Shown piece after piece: positions 20,032 through 29,644 of a stretch of DNA of 64,000 nucleotides. How positions within the stretch are numbered: the stretch's first letter is position 1; every line of letters begins with the position of its first letter. The DNA comes from Flavobacterium davisii. Lineage in GTDB: Bacteria; Bacteroidota; Bacteroidia; Flavobacteriales; Flavobacteriaceae. Made by a program: the position numbers and the translations under genes. The stretch spans positions 1-64,000 of the forward strand of contig NZ_CP067378.1 in the NCBI RefSeq assembly GCF_019565505.1, read 5' to 3'. The notes beneath the pieces are model-generated. The model was not told the DNA's origin, did not search any database, and saw only the letters and a program-made list of their open reading frames with translations.

Positions 20032-20900
20032 TTATCGAGTATGTTTCCATCTCTTATGAGTCCACATATAATACTCAGGAGCCTCATAAATTTGTTGTTC
20101 TACTTTTTGAATAAACTTTTCCGAAATTTGAAAATTAGGAATAGATTTTACTTCATCTGCTAAAATCTCAAAAGTAGCTTGATAAAAACCTCTTTTTATC
20201 TTTTTTTACTTTCAAAAATATTAAACTCATGTCAAAACGTTTAGCTAATAGCTCCGCTCCAACATGTATAGGCGTTTCTTTCCCCATAAATTGATACCAA
20301 TGCATATTACTTGAAGGCTTAGGTGTTTGATCACTAATAAAAGCATATACTGATAAAATATTATTATGGTTATTCTTTTCTATAACTTTAGAGGTTTCTT
20401 TTGTACTAATTAATGTAGCATTAAATTTAGAACGAATTTTTTTACTAACTTATCAAAATAACGATTTTTAATTTTTTTATATACACCAAAACCTTCAAAC
20501 TTAATATATTTATTCATGGCTATTATCCATTCATAACTTGCATAATGAGCTAACATGATAATGACACTTTTTTGTTGCATTTCCAATTTATTATAAATTT
20601 CTAAATTGGTAAACTGATACCTTTTATCCATTTCTTTTTCTGAAATACTTAGTGTTTTTATCATTTCTAGAAACATATCACAAAGATGTCTATATGATTT
20701 TTTTCTATAGACAATCGTTCTTTTGAAGATAAATTAGGAAACGCAATCATTAAGTTATGACGTACCGTTTTTTTTCTATAGCCTACTATATAATAAATAA
20801 TAAAATAAACACTATCAGATAAAATATATAATAATTTAAAAGGAAGTATTGATATGAACCAAATTATAGGGTATACTAGTATATAAACGACTAATTGCAT
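20032..20900 (-). pseudogene. LpxL/HtrB-like lysophospholipid acyltransferase (frameshifted)
   Basis: Pieces in three frames combine into a ~290-aa lipid A-type acyltransferase. There is an N-terminal membrane anchor (VVYILVYPIIWFISILPF), then TVRHNLMIAFPNLSSKERL. The catalytic HxxxxE is in MLAHYASYEWI, SDQTPKPSSNMHWYQF follows, and the C-terminus ends MWTHKRWK. Breaks are near 20676, 20430 and 20206. The family adds a secondary acyl chain to lipid A or other membrane lipids at the inner membrane. With three breaks it is among the more damaged genes here. Product identity is firm, but the exact lipid substrate is not. Confidence 0.82.
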
Positions 20901-21006
20901 TTTAATATTTTAAGGCAAATATAACTCATTAAATTTATTTAATAAAGAATTTCATTGCATACTGTTCGTCTAAAATGTAGTATATTGCTCGTAAAAAAAG
21001 GAGGCA

Positions 21007-21648
21007 ATGAATTTAGTATTATTAGCACTAATAGGAATTACAGTTTTTGTAAGTTATAAAGGTTTTACAGATTACAATTTTTCTAATCAATATGAATTTA
21101 ATGTAAGAAAAATTCGTTCAGGAGAACAAATAAGAATGTTGACATCAGGTTTTTTGCACGGTGATTGGGGACATTTATTTTTTAATATGTTCACTTTATA
21201 TATGTTTGCAGACATTGTAATTTATAATTTTGGTTCCTATCTGTTTTTAATTATTTACTTAGTTAGTTTATTATCAGGAAGTTTTTTATCTATGGTTTAT
21301 CATAAAAATGATTACAGTTATAGAGCAAGAGGAGCTTCTGGTGCAGTAGTAGGTATATTATATGCTGCTATTTTGTTGAATCCTGAAATGAATTTATATC
21401 TTTTTTTAATTCCAATTCCAATTTCAGCCTATATATTTGGTATAGGATATTTGTTATATTCTATTTATGGAATAAAAGCTCAAAATGATAATATAGGGCA
21501 TGAAGCACATTTTGGAGGAGCATTAGGAGGTTTAGTCTCTACAATATTAATAAACCCGACTATTTTAATTAGTAGTTTTAAAATGATTATTTTATTACTT
21601 ATTCCTATAATAATACTTTTTTTCTTAACTAAGATAAAAAAAATATAA
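21007..21648 (+). CDS. Rhomboid family intramembrane serine protease
   Basis: The intact 213-aa, six-helix protein has HGDWGHLFFNMFTLYMFAD in the first loop and helix, the catalytic Ser in RARGASGAVVGILYAA (GASGA) and the catalytic His in GHEAHFGGALGG. These place it among bacterial rhomboids that cut single-pass membrane proteins within the bilayer. AGGAGG precedes the ATG, unusually strong for this phylum, where Shine-Dalgarno sites are often weak. Substrates are unknown. Confidence 0.93.
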   Translation: MNLVLLALIGITVFVSYKGFTDYNFSNQYEFNVRKIRSGEQIRMLTSGFLHGDWGHLFFNMFTLYMFADIVIYNFGSYLFLIIYLVSLLSGSFLSMVYHKNDYSYRARGASGAVVGILYAAILLNPEMNLYLFLIPIPISAYIFGIGYLLYSIYGIKAQNDNIGHEAHFGGALGGLVSTILINPTILISSFKMIILLLIPIIILFFLTKIKKI

Positions 21649-21705
21649 TGGCATACATTTTGTAACATTTCTAAAAAATAAATGTAGAATTAAAATTATA
21701 TATCA

Positions 21706-22404
21706 ATGAAAAAATTAATCACATCCTTATTCTTTTTAATGTCTTTTATAATGCAAGCACAAGAATTAAAACAACAAATTCCACAAGTGAGTGTTTCTGG
21801 AGAAGGAAAAGTAAAAGTAATTCCAGATCAATGTTTAATTACTTTAGGAGTTGAAAATACAGCAAAAGATGCAACCACTGCAAAAAAAATGAATGATGAT
21901 ATAATACATAAACTCATTCAATATATAAAAGAGTATAATATTCCAGCTTCTGATTATCAAACAACAGATGTAAATCTTAATAAAAATTATGATTATGAAA
22001 AAAAGAAGTATAATTTTTACGCTAGTCAGACCATTAGCATCTTATTAAAAGATATTAAGAAATATAATGATTTTATGTTAGGAATTACCGATACAGGTAT
22101 AACGAATATAAGAGGTGTAGATTTTAAAACTTCAAAATTGGAAGAATTAGAAAAAGAAGCTCGTAAAAAAGCAATGTTAAATGCTAAACAAAAAGCAGAA
22201 GATTTTGTATCTGTTTTAGGACAAAAAGTAGGAAAACTGCTTTTAGTAACTGATAATTCATCAAGTTATTATCCTCAACAACCTATGATGTATAAATCAG
22301 CTGGAATGCGAGAGGCTTTGGGTGATTCAGGGAACAAAGAAATTTTAGCAATAGGTGAAATAGCTGTAGTAGTAAACGTACAAGTTGGGTTTGTTATTGA
22401 ATAA
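21706..22404 (+). CDS. SIMPL domain (DUF541) exported protein
   Basis: The 232-aa protein has a clear signal peptide (MKKLITSLFFLMSFIMQAQ) and a SIMPL/DUF541 domain. It opens VSVSGEGKVKVIPDQCLITL, has KNYDYEKKKYNFYASQTISI in the middle and ends with GEIAVVVNVQVGF. The fold is found in periplasmic and outer-membrane proteins of unclear function. It is intact and followed by a strong terminator hairpin at 22424, so it is probably a single-gene unit or the end of a unit with rhomboid, 57 bp upstream. Confidence 0.9.
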   Translation: MKKLITSLFFLMSFIMQAQELKQQIPQVSVSGEGKVKVIPDQCLITLGVENTAKDATTAKKMNDDIIHKLIQYIKEYNIPASDYQTTDVNLNKNYDYEKKKYNFYASQTISILLKDIKKYNDFMLGITDTGITNIRGVDFKTSKLEELEKEARKKAMLNAKQKAEDFVSVLGQKVGKLLLVTDNSSSYYPQQPMMYKSAGMREALGDSGNKEILAIGEIAVVVNVQVGFVIE

Positions 22405-22423
22405 AAAATAAATTGTTATTTTT

Positions 22424-22458
22424 AAGGAAAAATATTGTTTACAATATTTTTCCTTTTA
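22424..22458 (+). terminator. Intrinsic terminator after the SIMPL gene
   Basis: AAGGAAAAATATTGT (22424-22438) pairs perfectly with ACAATATTTTTCCTT (22441-22455), a 15-bp stem with a 2-nt loop at full extension and T residues after it. It starts 19 bp past the stop codon. Confidence 0.75.
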
Positions 22459-22542
22459 TCAATAAATATCTAGGCACTAGATTTTGTTATGAAGGTAAAA
22501 GGGCGCTAAAATAAAATAATTTTTTTACCGTTTTTTATAAAA

Positions 22543-23313
22543 ATGAAATTAGATAATATAGGAATAGTGCTTTCTGGTGGAGGAAGTAAAGGTTTAGCTC
22601 ATGCAGGAGTATTACATTTTTTAAATGAAAACAAAATAAATCCTAAAATTATTTCAGGGACGAGTGTAGGAGCTATTATAGCAGCTTTATATGCAGTAGG
22701 TAAATCACCTCTTGAAATTTTAGAATTTTTTAGATCTATTTATTTTTTCCATTGGAGACATTTCACATTTTCTAAAGCAGGTTTAATAGATGGAAATGCT
22801 TTCGAGCCTTATTTTTATAAAATTTTTAAAGATTTGAAAATAGGAGATTTGCCTATTCAAATTCATATAACTGCAACCGATTTAGTAAAAGGGGAACTAA
22901 AGATTTTTGATGAAGAAACACGTGTAGTAGATGCTATTTTGGCTTCATCATCTTTTCCTGGTGTTTTTTCTCCCTATGAATTTGAAGGAAATTTGTATAG
23001 TGATGGCGGAATTTTAAATCATTTTCCAACAGATTTATTACAAGGAAGATGTCATTATTGTATAGGTGTTTATGTAAGCCCTATACAAAAAATACAATCC
23101 AAGAATCTTACTTCTATTAGATCTGTAACAGCTCGCGCTTTTGATTTACTTTTTGCTAATTCTAGTGCGCATAAATTTACAAATTGTAATTGGCTAATTC
23201 AGCCAGAAGAATTGTCTAAATTTGGTACTTTTGAGACTAATAAATTAAAAATGGATGAAATTTTTTCAATAGGATATAAGGAAGCACAAAAAACTTTTTT
23301 AAAAATAAATTAA
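22543..23313 (+). CDS. Patatin-like phospholipase family protein
   Basis: The intact 256-aa protein carries the patatin set. The oxyanion loop is LSGGGSKGLAHAGVL near residue 10, the nucleophile elbow GTSVGA is near 40, and the catalytic Asp is in SDGGILNHFP near 155. Members are lipid acyl hydrolases, here without a signal peptide, so it is likely cytosolic or peripheral. There is a short, well-separated transcription unit, with no lipid genes directly linked apart from the acyltransferase 2.4 kb upstream. Confidence 0.92.
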   Translation: MKLDNIGIVLSGGGSKGLAHAGVLHFLNENKINPKIISGTSVGAIIAALYAVGKSPLEILEFFRSIYFFHWRHFTFSKAGLIDGNAFEPYFYKIFKDLKIGDLPIQIHITATDLVKGELKIFDEETRVVDAILASSSFPGVFSPYEFEGNLYSDGGILNHFPTDLLQGRCHYCIGVYVSPIQKIQSKNLTSIRSVTARAFDLLFANSSAHKFTNCNWLIQPEELSKFGTFETNKLKMDEIFSIGYKEAQKTFLKIN

Positions 23314-23416
23314 TATATCCCTTGTTTACTTAGCTAAAATAGTTTGTTTTAAAAAAACAAAATTTCGTATTATAAATAGGAATATAGTCATAATCAGGAA
23401 ACAAACTCTGATTTTA

Positions 23417-23500
23417 TCGAAGAGCTCAACACAGGTTCACCTCACTAAGTTTCCTTTTTTCATAGATCTTCAGTGATTGTATTTATTATTGGCTCTTCGA
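23417..23500. repeat. Intergenic inverted repeat
   Basis: TCGAAGAGC (23417-23425) and GCTCTTCGA (23492-23500) are perfect 9-bp inverted copies separated by 66 nt. A second TTCGAAGG follows immediately. It lies between the patatin and aminotransferase genes, which converge. Its role is unknown. Confidence 0.4.
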
Positions 23501-23540
23501 TTCGAAGGAAATATTAAGTTAATCTCTATTTTGTATTGAC

Positions 23541-25024
23541 TTAAATGTCGAACCAATGTTTAATTAAATTATCAATAGATTGTGCATTTTTATGAGTATA
23601 TTCATTGGTTTTAGTGTTGTATAAATAATCATTAGACCATTCTTGATGATTTTGAGCTAAGGAACAGATGGCTTTGCAAACTAATTCAATTTCATGATTA
23701 GTTGTAGTAGGGTGTATAGACATTCGTATCCATCCGGGTTTAACAGTTAAATCACCAGAATCTATATTACAAGTGATAGCATTTGATTTGTCTTGATCAA
23801 CATGTAATAAATAATGACCATAAGTACCTGCACAACTACATCCACCACGAGTTTGAATACCAAAACGATCATTTAATATCTTAACACCTAAATTATAATG
23901 TAAATTATCTATATAAAATGAAATAACGCCTAATCGGTCTTGATGTTGTTCGGATAATATGGTTAAATTCGGTTCTTTTTTTAATTCATTAAATATGTAA
24001 TCAACAATTTCTTTTTCACGTTTTAAAATATTTGCTACACCCATTTTTTTCTTTTAACTGAATGGCTAATGCTGTTTTTATAACTTGAAGAAAACCGAGA
24101 GTACCACCATCTTCACGATCTTCTATATTGTCAATATATTTATGTTCTCCCCAAGGATTGGTCCATGATACAGTACCTCCTCCCGGGCAATCAGGCACGT
24201 TATTTTTGTATAAATTTTTATTAAAGATGAGCACTCCAGAAGTTCCTGGCCCTCCTAAAAATTTATGGGGAGAAAAGAAAATGGCATCTAAATAGGCTTC
24301 AGGATCTTCAGGATGTATATTAATTGTTACATAAGGTCCTGAGCAAGCAAAATCTACAAAGCATACACCTCCATTTTGGTGCATGATTTTTGCTACTTCA
24401 TGGTAAGGCGTTTTAATGCCTGTAACATTCGAACAAGATGTGATAGATGCTATTTTAAAGCTTCTATCGCTATATTGCGCTATTATTTTTTTAAAATTTT
24501 CTAAACAAAAAGACCTTCTTCATTGGCTGGAATTATTACTACATCGGCAATGGTTTCTAACCAAGAGGTTTGATTAGAGTGATGCTCCATGTGAGAAATA
24601 AATACAATGGGTTTTAATTCTTTGGGGATATTAGTATAACTTTTTAAGTTCTCAGATATTCTTAAACCGAGAATTCTTTGAAATTTATTAACTACTCCCG
24701 TCATACCTGTACCATCTGTAATTAAAACATCATTTTCGTCAGCATTTACATGGTTTTTAATAATTTTTCGAGCTTGATGATAAGCCATGGTCATAGCTGT
24801 CCCAGATACAGTCGTTTCAGTATGAGTATTTGCCACAAAAGGACCAAAATCGTTTAATATTTTTTCCTCAATTGGTCTGTATAATCTCCCTGAGGCAGTC
24901 CAATCTGTGTAAATGATTTTTTTCTTCCAAAAGGTGAATCAAATTCTTGATTAATTCCTACAATATTTTCTCTAAATTTTAAAAAATATTGTTCTAATGT
25001 TGTAGATTTTTCAGTTGTAATCAT
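23541..25024 (-). pseudogene. Class V PLP-dependent aminotransferase / cysteine desulfurase-like (frameshifted)
   Basis: Four frames (24854-25024, 24501-24836, 24016-24384, 23541-24044) join into a ~494-aa fold-type I PLP enzyme. Landmarks are NTHTETTVSGTAMTMAYHQA, ISHMEHHSNQTSWLE, FVDFACSGPYV with the cofactor Asp, and FFSPHKFLGGPGTSG with the PLP Lys. The small domain has QTRGGCSCAGTYGHYLL with a candidate catalytic Cys. This flavobacterial subgroup is longer than SufS, and its substrate is unknown. The TTG at 25045 is part of a -7 box, so the ATG at 25024 is taken as start. At least three indels are needed, making it one of the most broken genes here. Confidence 0.82.
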
Positions 25025-25042
25025 TTGTTTCTTATTTGGATC

Positions 25043-25050
25043 CAAATATA
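25043..25050 (-). promoter_or_regulatory. Putative -7 box for the class V aminotransferase
   Basis: On the minus strand this reads TATATTTG, matching TAnnTTTG, with a leader of about 12 nt before the ATG at 25024. It overlaps and argues against the TTG start at 25045. Confidence 0.4.
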
Positions 25051-25207
25051 CATTATTTACTTATTTTGGAATAGATTTTTAAAAAAATGATGAATAATTT
25101 GTACTATTTATTTTTTATAATGATTTCGTTTAGAGGAAATTTTAGATTTCATCTATTATTAAGAAATAATAAAAGATGAATTAATTTGATTTTAAGCTTA
25201 AACTAAT

Positions 25208-25651
25208 TTATTTTTCAAATTTTCTTTTTTTTATTTGATTAAGTAATTTTTGTTTAAATTCTATCTCTATTTGTCTTAATTGAATAATTTTTTGATTTGG
25301 AATAACTCCTTGTAAACTTTTAACTAATGATCGTTTATTTTGTCTAATTTCAGTTTCTATTTTTTCTTCTTGATCCATTAAATTTTGCACTTCTTTATCA
25401 GATAAAGAAGTAACTTCATTAACATTTAGTTCTTGCATTAGTTTCTTTTTTTGTCTTTGAAGTTCAAAATGTTTACTATCAAATTGATTAAATACAGGCC
25501 AAAATTTTTCGGCTTCTTCAGGAGTTAATTCTAATTTATCAGATATAAAAGCGATACGTAATGCTTTTATTTTCTCTATCTTTTCTGTTTTTTCTTGTCC
25601 AGAACTAAGTTGAAATGATAGAAATATAAAAAGTATAATTATTTTTTTCAT
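25208..25651 (-). CDS. Spy/CpxP-like periplasmic protein of the ECF sigma operon
   Basis: The 147-aa exported protein has a signal peptide (MKKIIILFIFLSFQLSSGQ) and an all-helical charged body. ALRIAFISDKLELTPEEAEKFWPVFNQFD resembles the LTxxQ-type repeats of the Spy/CpxP chaperone family. In flavobacteria it is often labelled a sensor of an ECF-type sigma factor. It is the third gene of a minus-strand operon after sigma (26087) and the membrane anti-sigma-like protein (25670), 18 bp apart. A role in envelope stress sensing is inferred from this order. Confidence 0.8.
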   Translation of the reverse strand: MKKIIILFIFLSFQLSSGQEKTEKIEKIKALRIAFISDKLELTPEEAEKFWPVFNQFDSKHFELQRQKKKLMQELNVNEVTSLSDKEVQNLMDQEEKIETEIRQNKRSLVKSLQGVIPNQKIIQLRQIEIEFKQKLLNQIKKRKFEK

Positions 25652-25669
25652 AGTATTTTTAATAATTAG

Positions 25670-26056
25670 TTATAAGTATTCATTCAAATAAATAGACATT
25701 TGATGATCTATAGAAGTAAGTTCCTTTTCTAAATCTGTTAAATCTTCATTTGTTAAATAATCAACTAAATCTTCAGTCATTATATCGTCTGAATATGCTA
25801 AATATTCTTGTGTAGAGACCAAGGTAGAAGTATTCGTTTGATAAAAATAAATCCAAGTAAAAATAGATAGAACTATTACGGCAGCAACTCCATATAGCCA
25901 AATGTTTTTTTTCTGTCCAATAGAAAATACTTTAGCTGTTTTTGTTTTCTGGTTTATTTTTGACATTAGACGATCTTCAAAATTTAAAAAATAATCATCA
26001 GGTACTTGATAACCAGCATTAATTTTAGGGTCTGTATTTATATTAATTTGATTCAT
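25670..26056 (-). CDS. Single-pass membrane protein, probable anti-sigma factor
   Basis: The 128-aa protein has a ~50-residue cytoplasmic N-terminus containing GYQVPDDYFLNFEDRLMSKI and one transmembrane helix (IWLYGVAAVIVLSIFTWIYF). A short acidic tail with YLTNEDLTDLEKELTSIDHQ lies outside. No zinc-finger anti-sigma motif is seen. Its place directly behind an ECF sigma gene, 30 bp away, and its topology suggest an anti-sigma role, which is an inference. Confidence 0.72.
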   Translation of the reverse strand: MNQININTDPKINAGYQVPDDYFLNFEDRLMSKINQKTKTAKVFSIGQKKNIWLYGVAAVIVLSIFTWIYFYQTNTSTLVSTQEYLAYSDDIMTEDLVDYLTNEDLTDLEKELTSIDHQMSIYLNEYL

Positions 26057-26086
26057 ATTAATAGGACATCATTGAGAAGGAAAGGT

Positions 26087-26629
26087 TTAATTTGAGTTTA
26101 AAAAATCTTCAATTTTTTTGACAGCATGAAAGTAGGAGGCTTTTAATCCTCCTACAGAAGTTTTTAATATTTGACTAATTTCTTCATATTTTAATTCTTC
26201 AAAATATTTCATTTTAAATACTTGTTGTTGTTTTTCCGGTAGTGAAGCTATGGCTCTTTGTAATTTTAGTTGAATTTCGTTTCCATCAAAATAAATATCG
26301 GCTTCTAATTTTTGTATCATTTTTGCTTTTAATTCGTCATTAGATAAACCTTTTTTCTTGGCTTTACTATTTAAAAAACTGATAGCTTCATTTGTAGCAA
26401 TACGATAGATCCATGAATAAAGTTTGCTTTCCCCTTTAAAATTTTGAAGATTTTGAAATACTTTTATAAATGTATTTTGCAAAATATCGTCTGTGTCATC
26501 ATGATCTATTACTATATTTCGTATATGATAATACAATGGTTTTTGATACATACGAATTAACTTCCTAAAAGCTTCATTTTGAGTTTTAGAATTTAAAAGT
26601 TCTGCTAAAAAAAGAATTTCGTCTTGCAA
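26087..26629 (-). CDS. RNA polymerase sigma factor, sigma-70 family (ECF)
   Basis: The intact 180-aa ECF sigma factor has region 2 with DDTDDILQNTFIKVFQNLQN and KLYSWIYRIATNEAISFL. Region 4 has IASLPEKQQQVFKMKYFEEL followed by a helix-turn-helix (YEEISQILKTSVGGLKASYF). It directs RNA polymerase to a specific promoter set, probably in envelope stress, given the membrane and Spy-like genes behind it. It heads the three-gene operon and is divergent from the HAD gene across a 96-bp gap. Confidence 0.92.
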   Translation of the reverse strand: MQDEILFLAELLNSKTQNEAFRKLIRMYQKPLYYHIRNIVIDHDDTDDILQNTFIKVFQNLQNFKGESKLYSWIYRIATNEAISFLNSKAKKKGLSNDELKAKMIQKLEADIYFDGNEIQLKLQRAIASLPEKQQQVFKMKYFEELKYEEISQILKTSVGGLKASYFHAVKKIEDFLNSN

Positions 26630-26699
26630 GATAGTTAGGCTTTCAGTATAAGACTAAAGATATTTAAAAAGGTTTAATTTTAAATATAAAAAGCCTTTG

Positions 26700-26707
26700 T
26701 ATCTTTG
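26700..26707 (+). promoter_or_regulatory. Putative -7 box for the HAD hydrolase gene
   Basis: TATCTTTG fits TAnnTTTG and ends 18 nt before the ATG at 26726, supporting that start over the in-frame codon at 26705. No clear -33 box is seen. Confidence 0.4.
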
Positions 26708-26725
26708 GGTTTAAAATTAAATTTT

Positions 26726-27376
26726 ATGATTAAAACTGTCATTTTTGATATGGATGGGGTTATTGTAGATACAGAACCTGTTCATAAGTATGCTTATTAT
26801 GAACATTTTAAAGAGTTGTCTATAACGGTTCCTGAGATTATGTATACTTCTTTTACTGGTAATTCTACACGAAATGTTTTTCAAAAATTAAAAGAAAATT
26901 TTAATTTAAAAGAAGAGGTGGAGGCACTTATATTGAGAAAGAGGGCACTTTTTAATGAGGCTTTTGATACGAAACCTGATTTAGAATTAATTGAAGGTGT
27001 ATTGGATTTGATTAAAAAATTGCATGCTGAAGATATTCAACTCATTTTAGCTTCATCTGCTTCAAAAAGTACGATAAATCGGGTATTTAATCGGTTTGAT
27101 TTAAATCAATATTTTACACATAAAGTAAGTGGAGAAGATTTTCCAAAATCAAAACCAGATCCCGCTATATTTTTACATGCTGCTTCACTTTCAATAGCTC
27201 CTAAAGAAAACTGTATTATTATTGAAGATAGTACTAATGGGGTTCGAGCGGCTCATGCAGCAGGAATTTATTGTGTGGGTTATAATAGTATTAATTCTAA
27301 ATTACAAGATTTGTCTTTGGCTAATGAAATTATTCATCATTTTGATGAATTCAATTTTTTAAAAAGTATAATTTAA
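26726..27376 (+). CDS. HAD-superfamily phosphatase, beta-phosphoglucomutase-like
   Basis: The intact 216-aa protein has HAD motif I FDMDGVIVDTEPVH at the N-terminus (nucleophile and acid Asp). Motif II is ILASSASKSTI, motif III is the Lys in GEDFPKSKPDPAIF, and motif IV is IIIEDSTNGVRAAHAAG. The helical cap places it in subfamily I with beta-phosphoglucomutase and phosphonatase-like enzymes. The substrate is probably a small sugar phosphate, but this is not certain. Confidence 0.9.
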   Translation: MIKTVIFDMDGVIVDTEPVHKYAYYEHFKELSITVPEIMYTSFTGNSTRNVFQKLKENFNLKEEVEALILRKRALFNEAFDTKPDLELIEGVLDLIKKLHAEDIQLILASSASKSTINRVFNRFDLNQYFTHKVSGEDFPKSKPDPAIFLHAASLSIAPKENCIIIEDSTNGVRAAHAAGIYCVGYNSINSKLQDLSLANEIIHHFDEFNFLKSII

Positions 27377-27518
27377 ATGATTTGTTTTAAATATATTAAT
27401 GAGAGAGTAATGAGTGATTATAACCTTTCAAGATGGATATACAATTAATAAATCATTATACTACAAAAATAAGAATTATTAGTTTTTTTATTATTTGTTA
27501 GTATTCCTGACAATACAT

Positions 27519-27720
27519 TTAACCCAAATTCCCTATTATACTCGAAGAAAATGAATTGCCGAAGCCAATTTATTTCAGGTTATTCATTACAATTTAAGCA
27601 CTTGCTTTCTTTTAAGTATGAAAATAGTTCCTATTTTTTTCTTATAAAATTTTCCGTAAGCAGTTGAATTTATTGAAAATTTTGTTTTATAAGAAAGTTT
27701 AATATGGAATCTGGGTTTAA
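27519..27720. repeat. Full copy (1) of the dispersed ~200-bp inverted-repeat family
   Basis: The left arm begins TTAACCCAAATTCCC at 27519. The right arm ends GGAATCTGGGTTTAA at 27720, and the two are imperfect inverted copies of ~23 bp. The inside shares a long block (AAAATTTTCCGTAAGCAGTT and the following GAATTTATTG) with the copy at 57272-57478. It contains no gene and occupies most of the gap between HAD and yggS, which converge. Confidence 0.75.
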
Positions 27721-27766
27721 AATATTATTTTGAAGTCTCTGTTAATTTTTCCTTACATCTAAAAAA

Positions 27767-28501
27767 TTAAATTTTATTTTCATCCCAATAATAACTATCA
27801 GGATAAATTCTTTGTCCAAATATTGCAGTACCAACTCTTATGATCGTTGCTCCCTCTGCTATTGCAATTTCTAAATCTCCACTCATGCCCATTGAAAGTT
27901 CTTGCATTTCTACATTTGGAATATCAAGAGCTATTATTTTTTCTTGAATATTTTTTAGTAATCGAAAACATTCACGTATCTTATCTTTTTCATTACTAAA
28001 TAATCCTATTGTCATAAGACCTTTTATTTTTAGGGTACTAAACTGGGCTATTTTTTGTATAAAATGAAAAACTTCATCAGGCGCTATACCAAATTTGCTA
28101 TTTTCATTGGAGGTATTTATTTGTATTAAAACTTCTATTGTTTTATTTTCAAATTGTAATCTTTGATGTAATTTTTCTGCCAAATCCAAACGATCAAGAG
28201 ATTGAATACAAGAAACATCATATTTTAAAATCTCTTTTATTTTATTGGTTTGTAAATGTCCTATAAAATGATTTGTATGAGGAATTTCTTTTAATAATTC
28301 ATATTTTTCTTTTAATTCTTGTACTTTGTTTTCCGCTATTAATTTGTTTCCATTATTTAAGGCTATTTTGATGCGTTCAGCGGAAACGGTTTTAGTTGCT
28401 AATAGTAATTTTATTTCATTTGGATTTCTATTACTTTTTTTACAAGCATTATTTATACGTTCTTCTATAATTTTTATATTTTGTATAATTTTTTCTTCCA
28501 T
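27767..28501 (-). CDS. YggS family PLP homeostasis protein
   Basis: The intact 244-aa PLPBP protein has the PLP Lys in LLLATKTVSAERI near residue 36, with HFIGHLQTNKIKEIL, IQINTSNENSKFGI, GLMTIGLF and the phosphate-binding LSMGMSGDLEIAIAEGATIIRVGTAIFG region. It is a fold-type III barrel without known catalysis that regulates PLP and amino acid balance. It begins 5 bp after the AAA ATPase gene, and they probably share a transcript. Confidence 0.95.
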   Translation of the reverse strand: MEEKIIQNIKIIEERINNACKKSNRNPNEIKLLLATKTVSAERIKIALNNGNKLIAENKVQELKEKYELLKEIPHTNHFIGHLQTNKIKEILKYDVSCIQSLDRLDLAEKLHQRLQFENKTIEVLIQINTSNENSKFGIAPDEVFHFIQKIAQFSTLKIKGLMTIGLFSNEKDKIRECFRLLKNIQEKIIALDIPNVEMQELSMGMSGDLEIAIAEGATIIRVGTAIFGQRIYPDSYYWDENKI

Positions 28502-28506
28502 AAGAT

Positions 28507-29217
28507 TTATTTCTTGTTTTTTTCCAAGGATGCAATTATTATTGATTTTATAACGGTATATATGTAATCTTTAGCTTCAGCAAAGGATATGTCATATTTA
28601 CGTTCTATGTTTTGACAATTTTCAGGAAATTTTGATAAAAGAGTATCATAATATTGATCTAAGATTTCTTTTTGAGGTATTTTGAAATTAATTTGTAATT
28701 GAAAACGTCTTAATAAAGCGATATCAATAATTTCAGGATGATTTGTGGCACATATTAATAAAGCTTTATTTGGGAAATAATCTATAAGTTGTATAATGGT
28801 ATTTACCAATCTTCTCATTTCACCTACGTCCTTATCATCATTTTCTCTTGCTTTTCCAATTTGATCAAATTCATCTAAGAATAAAATAGCATGATCTCGA
28901 CTGGCTTTATCAAAAATTTGTTTAATATTTTGAGATGTTTCTCCTATACGTGAGCATACTATATTACTTAAGTTGAGTATTAAAATATTTTTATCTAATT
29001 CTTTTGCAATAGCTTTAGCTGTCATTGTTTTTCCACAACCTGAATTGCCATGTAATAAAATTTTATTATTTACAGGCAGTCCATATTTATTTAATTCATC
29101 AAAATAAATATGCTCTTTTATAAGCTGATTTATGTTTTTTTTACTGATTTCATCTAGAAATACGTCATTTAGAGCGATCTGTTCTTTGTCTGTTATTATA
29201 AGGTTCTGTAAATTCAT
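28507..29217 (-). CDS. Small AAA family ATPase
   Basis: The 236-aa single AAA module has Walker A LLHGNSGCGKTMTAKAIAKE near residue 54, Walker B AILFLDEFDQIG near 115, sensor 1 LLICATNHPEIID near 158 and arginine-finger/sensor 2 ALLRRFQLQINF. There is only a short N-terminal region and no recognisable partner domain. Relatives act as stand-alone remodelling ATPases and are common near mobile or toxin-type genes, but here the neighbour is yggS. Function is unassigned. Confidence 0.88.
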   Translation of the reverse strand: MNLQNLIITDKEQIALNDVFLDEISKKNINQLIKEHIYFDELNKYGLPVNNKILLHGNSGCGKTMTAKAIAKELDKNILILNLSNIVCSRIGETSQNIKQIFDKASRDHAILFLDEFDQIGKARENDDKDVGEMRRLVNTIIQLIDYFPNKALLICATNHPEIIDIALLRRFQLQINFKIPQKEILDQYYDTLLSKFPENCQNIERKYDISFAEAKDYIYTVIKSIIIASLEKNKK

Positions 29218-29644
29218 AAATAGTTCAGAATCTGAGTTAAAAGAATTATTTTATTTTTCAAATATAATTAGGAAGCCTAACAAAAACAAGTGAAAATTTA
29301 GCTTAATTTTTATCTTTATCCAAAATTCTGCATTAGACTTGATAGTGAAGATAAAAAGAGAAATAAAAAGTCTTGTATCTTTTAGATTGCCTCTATTTAA
29401 ATATATCAAATGACAATTATCATCATTTTTATTATTATTTAGATCTAAATTAGATTACAAATTAGGAAGAGCAATTTAATCAGGCATAAAATAGGGGAGA
29501 ACAGAGATCTTTCCGATTGACTTTCATTTAGATTTTTCACTAAATTTAAGTCGCAATATTTTAAAAAAATAGTGAATTACTAAGTCCTTCTTTTAAAGCT
29601 AAAAATTTTAAGAAATAAACTATCATAACTAAAACTTAATATAT
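29218..29644. other. Intergenic region with a half copy of the dispersed repeat
   Basis: No gene is seen between the AAA ATPase (-) and the universal stress protein (+). At 29320-29340, CCAAAATTCTGCATTAGACT matches the terminal repeat motif, and the next ~25 bases resemble those after the half copy at 6394. The rest is AT-rich without clear structure. Confidence 0.5.

Noticed and set aside
21706-23313. SIMPL plus patatin as a phospholipase defence (CBASS-like) module
   Set aside because: No nucleotide cyclase is nearby, the genes are separated by a strong terminator, and both proteins are common chromosomal types.
23417-23500. CRISPR array or attachment site
   Set aside because: Only a single inverted repeat is present and no direct repeats with regular spacing occur here or anywhere in the window; no integrase is nearby.
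28507-29217. AAA ATPase as part of a defence system
   Set aside because: No nuclease, reverse transcriptase, transmembrane effector or restriction gene is adjacent; the neighbour is housekeeping yggS.
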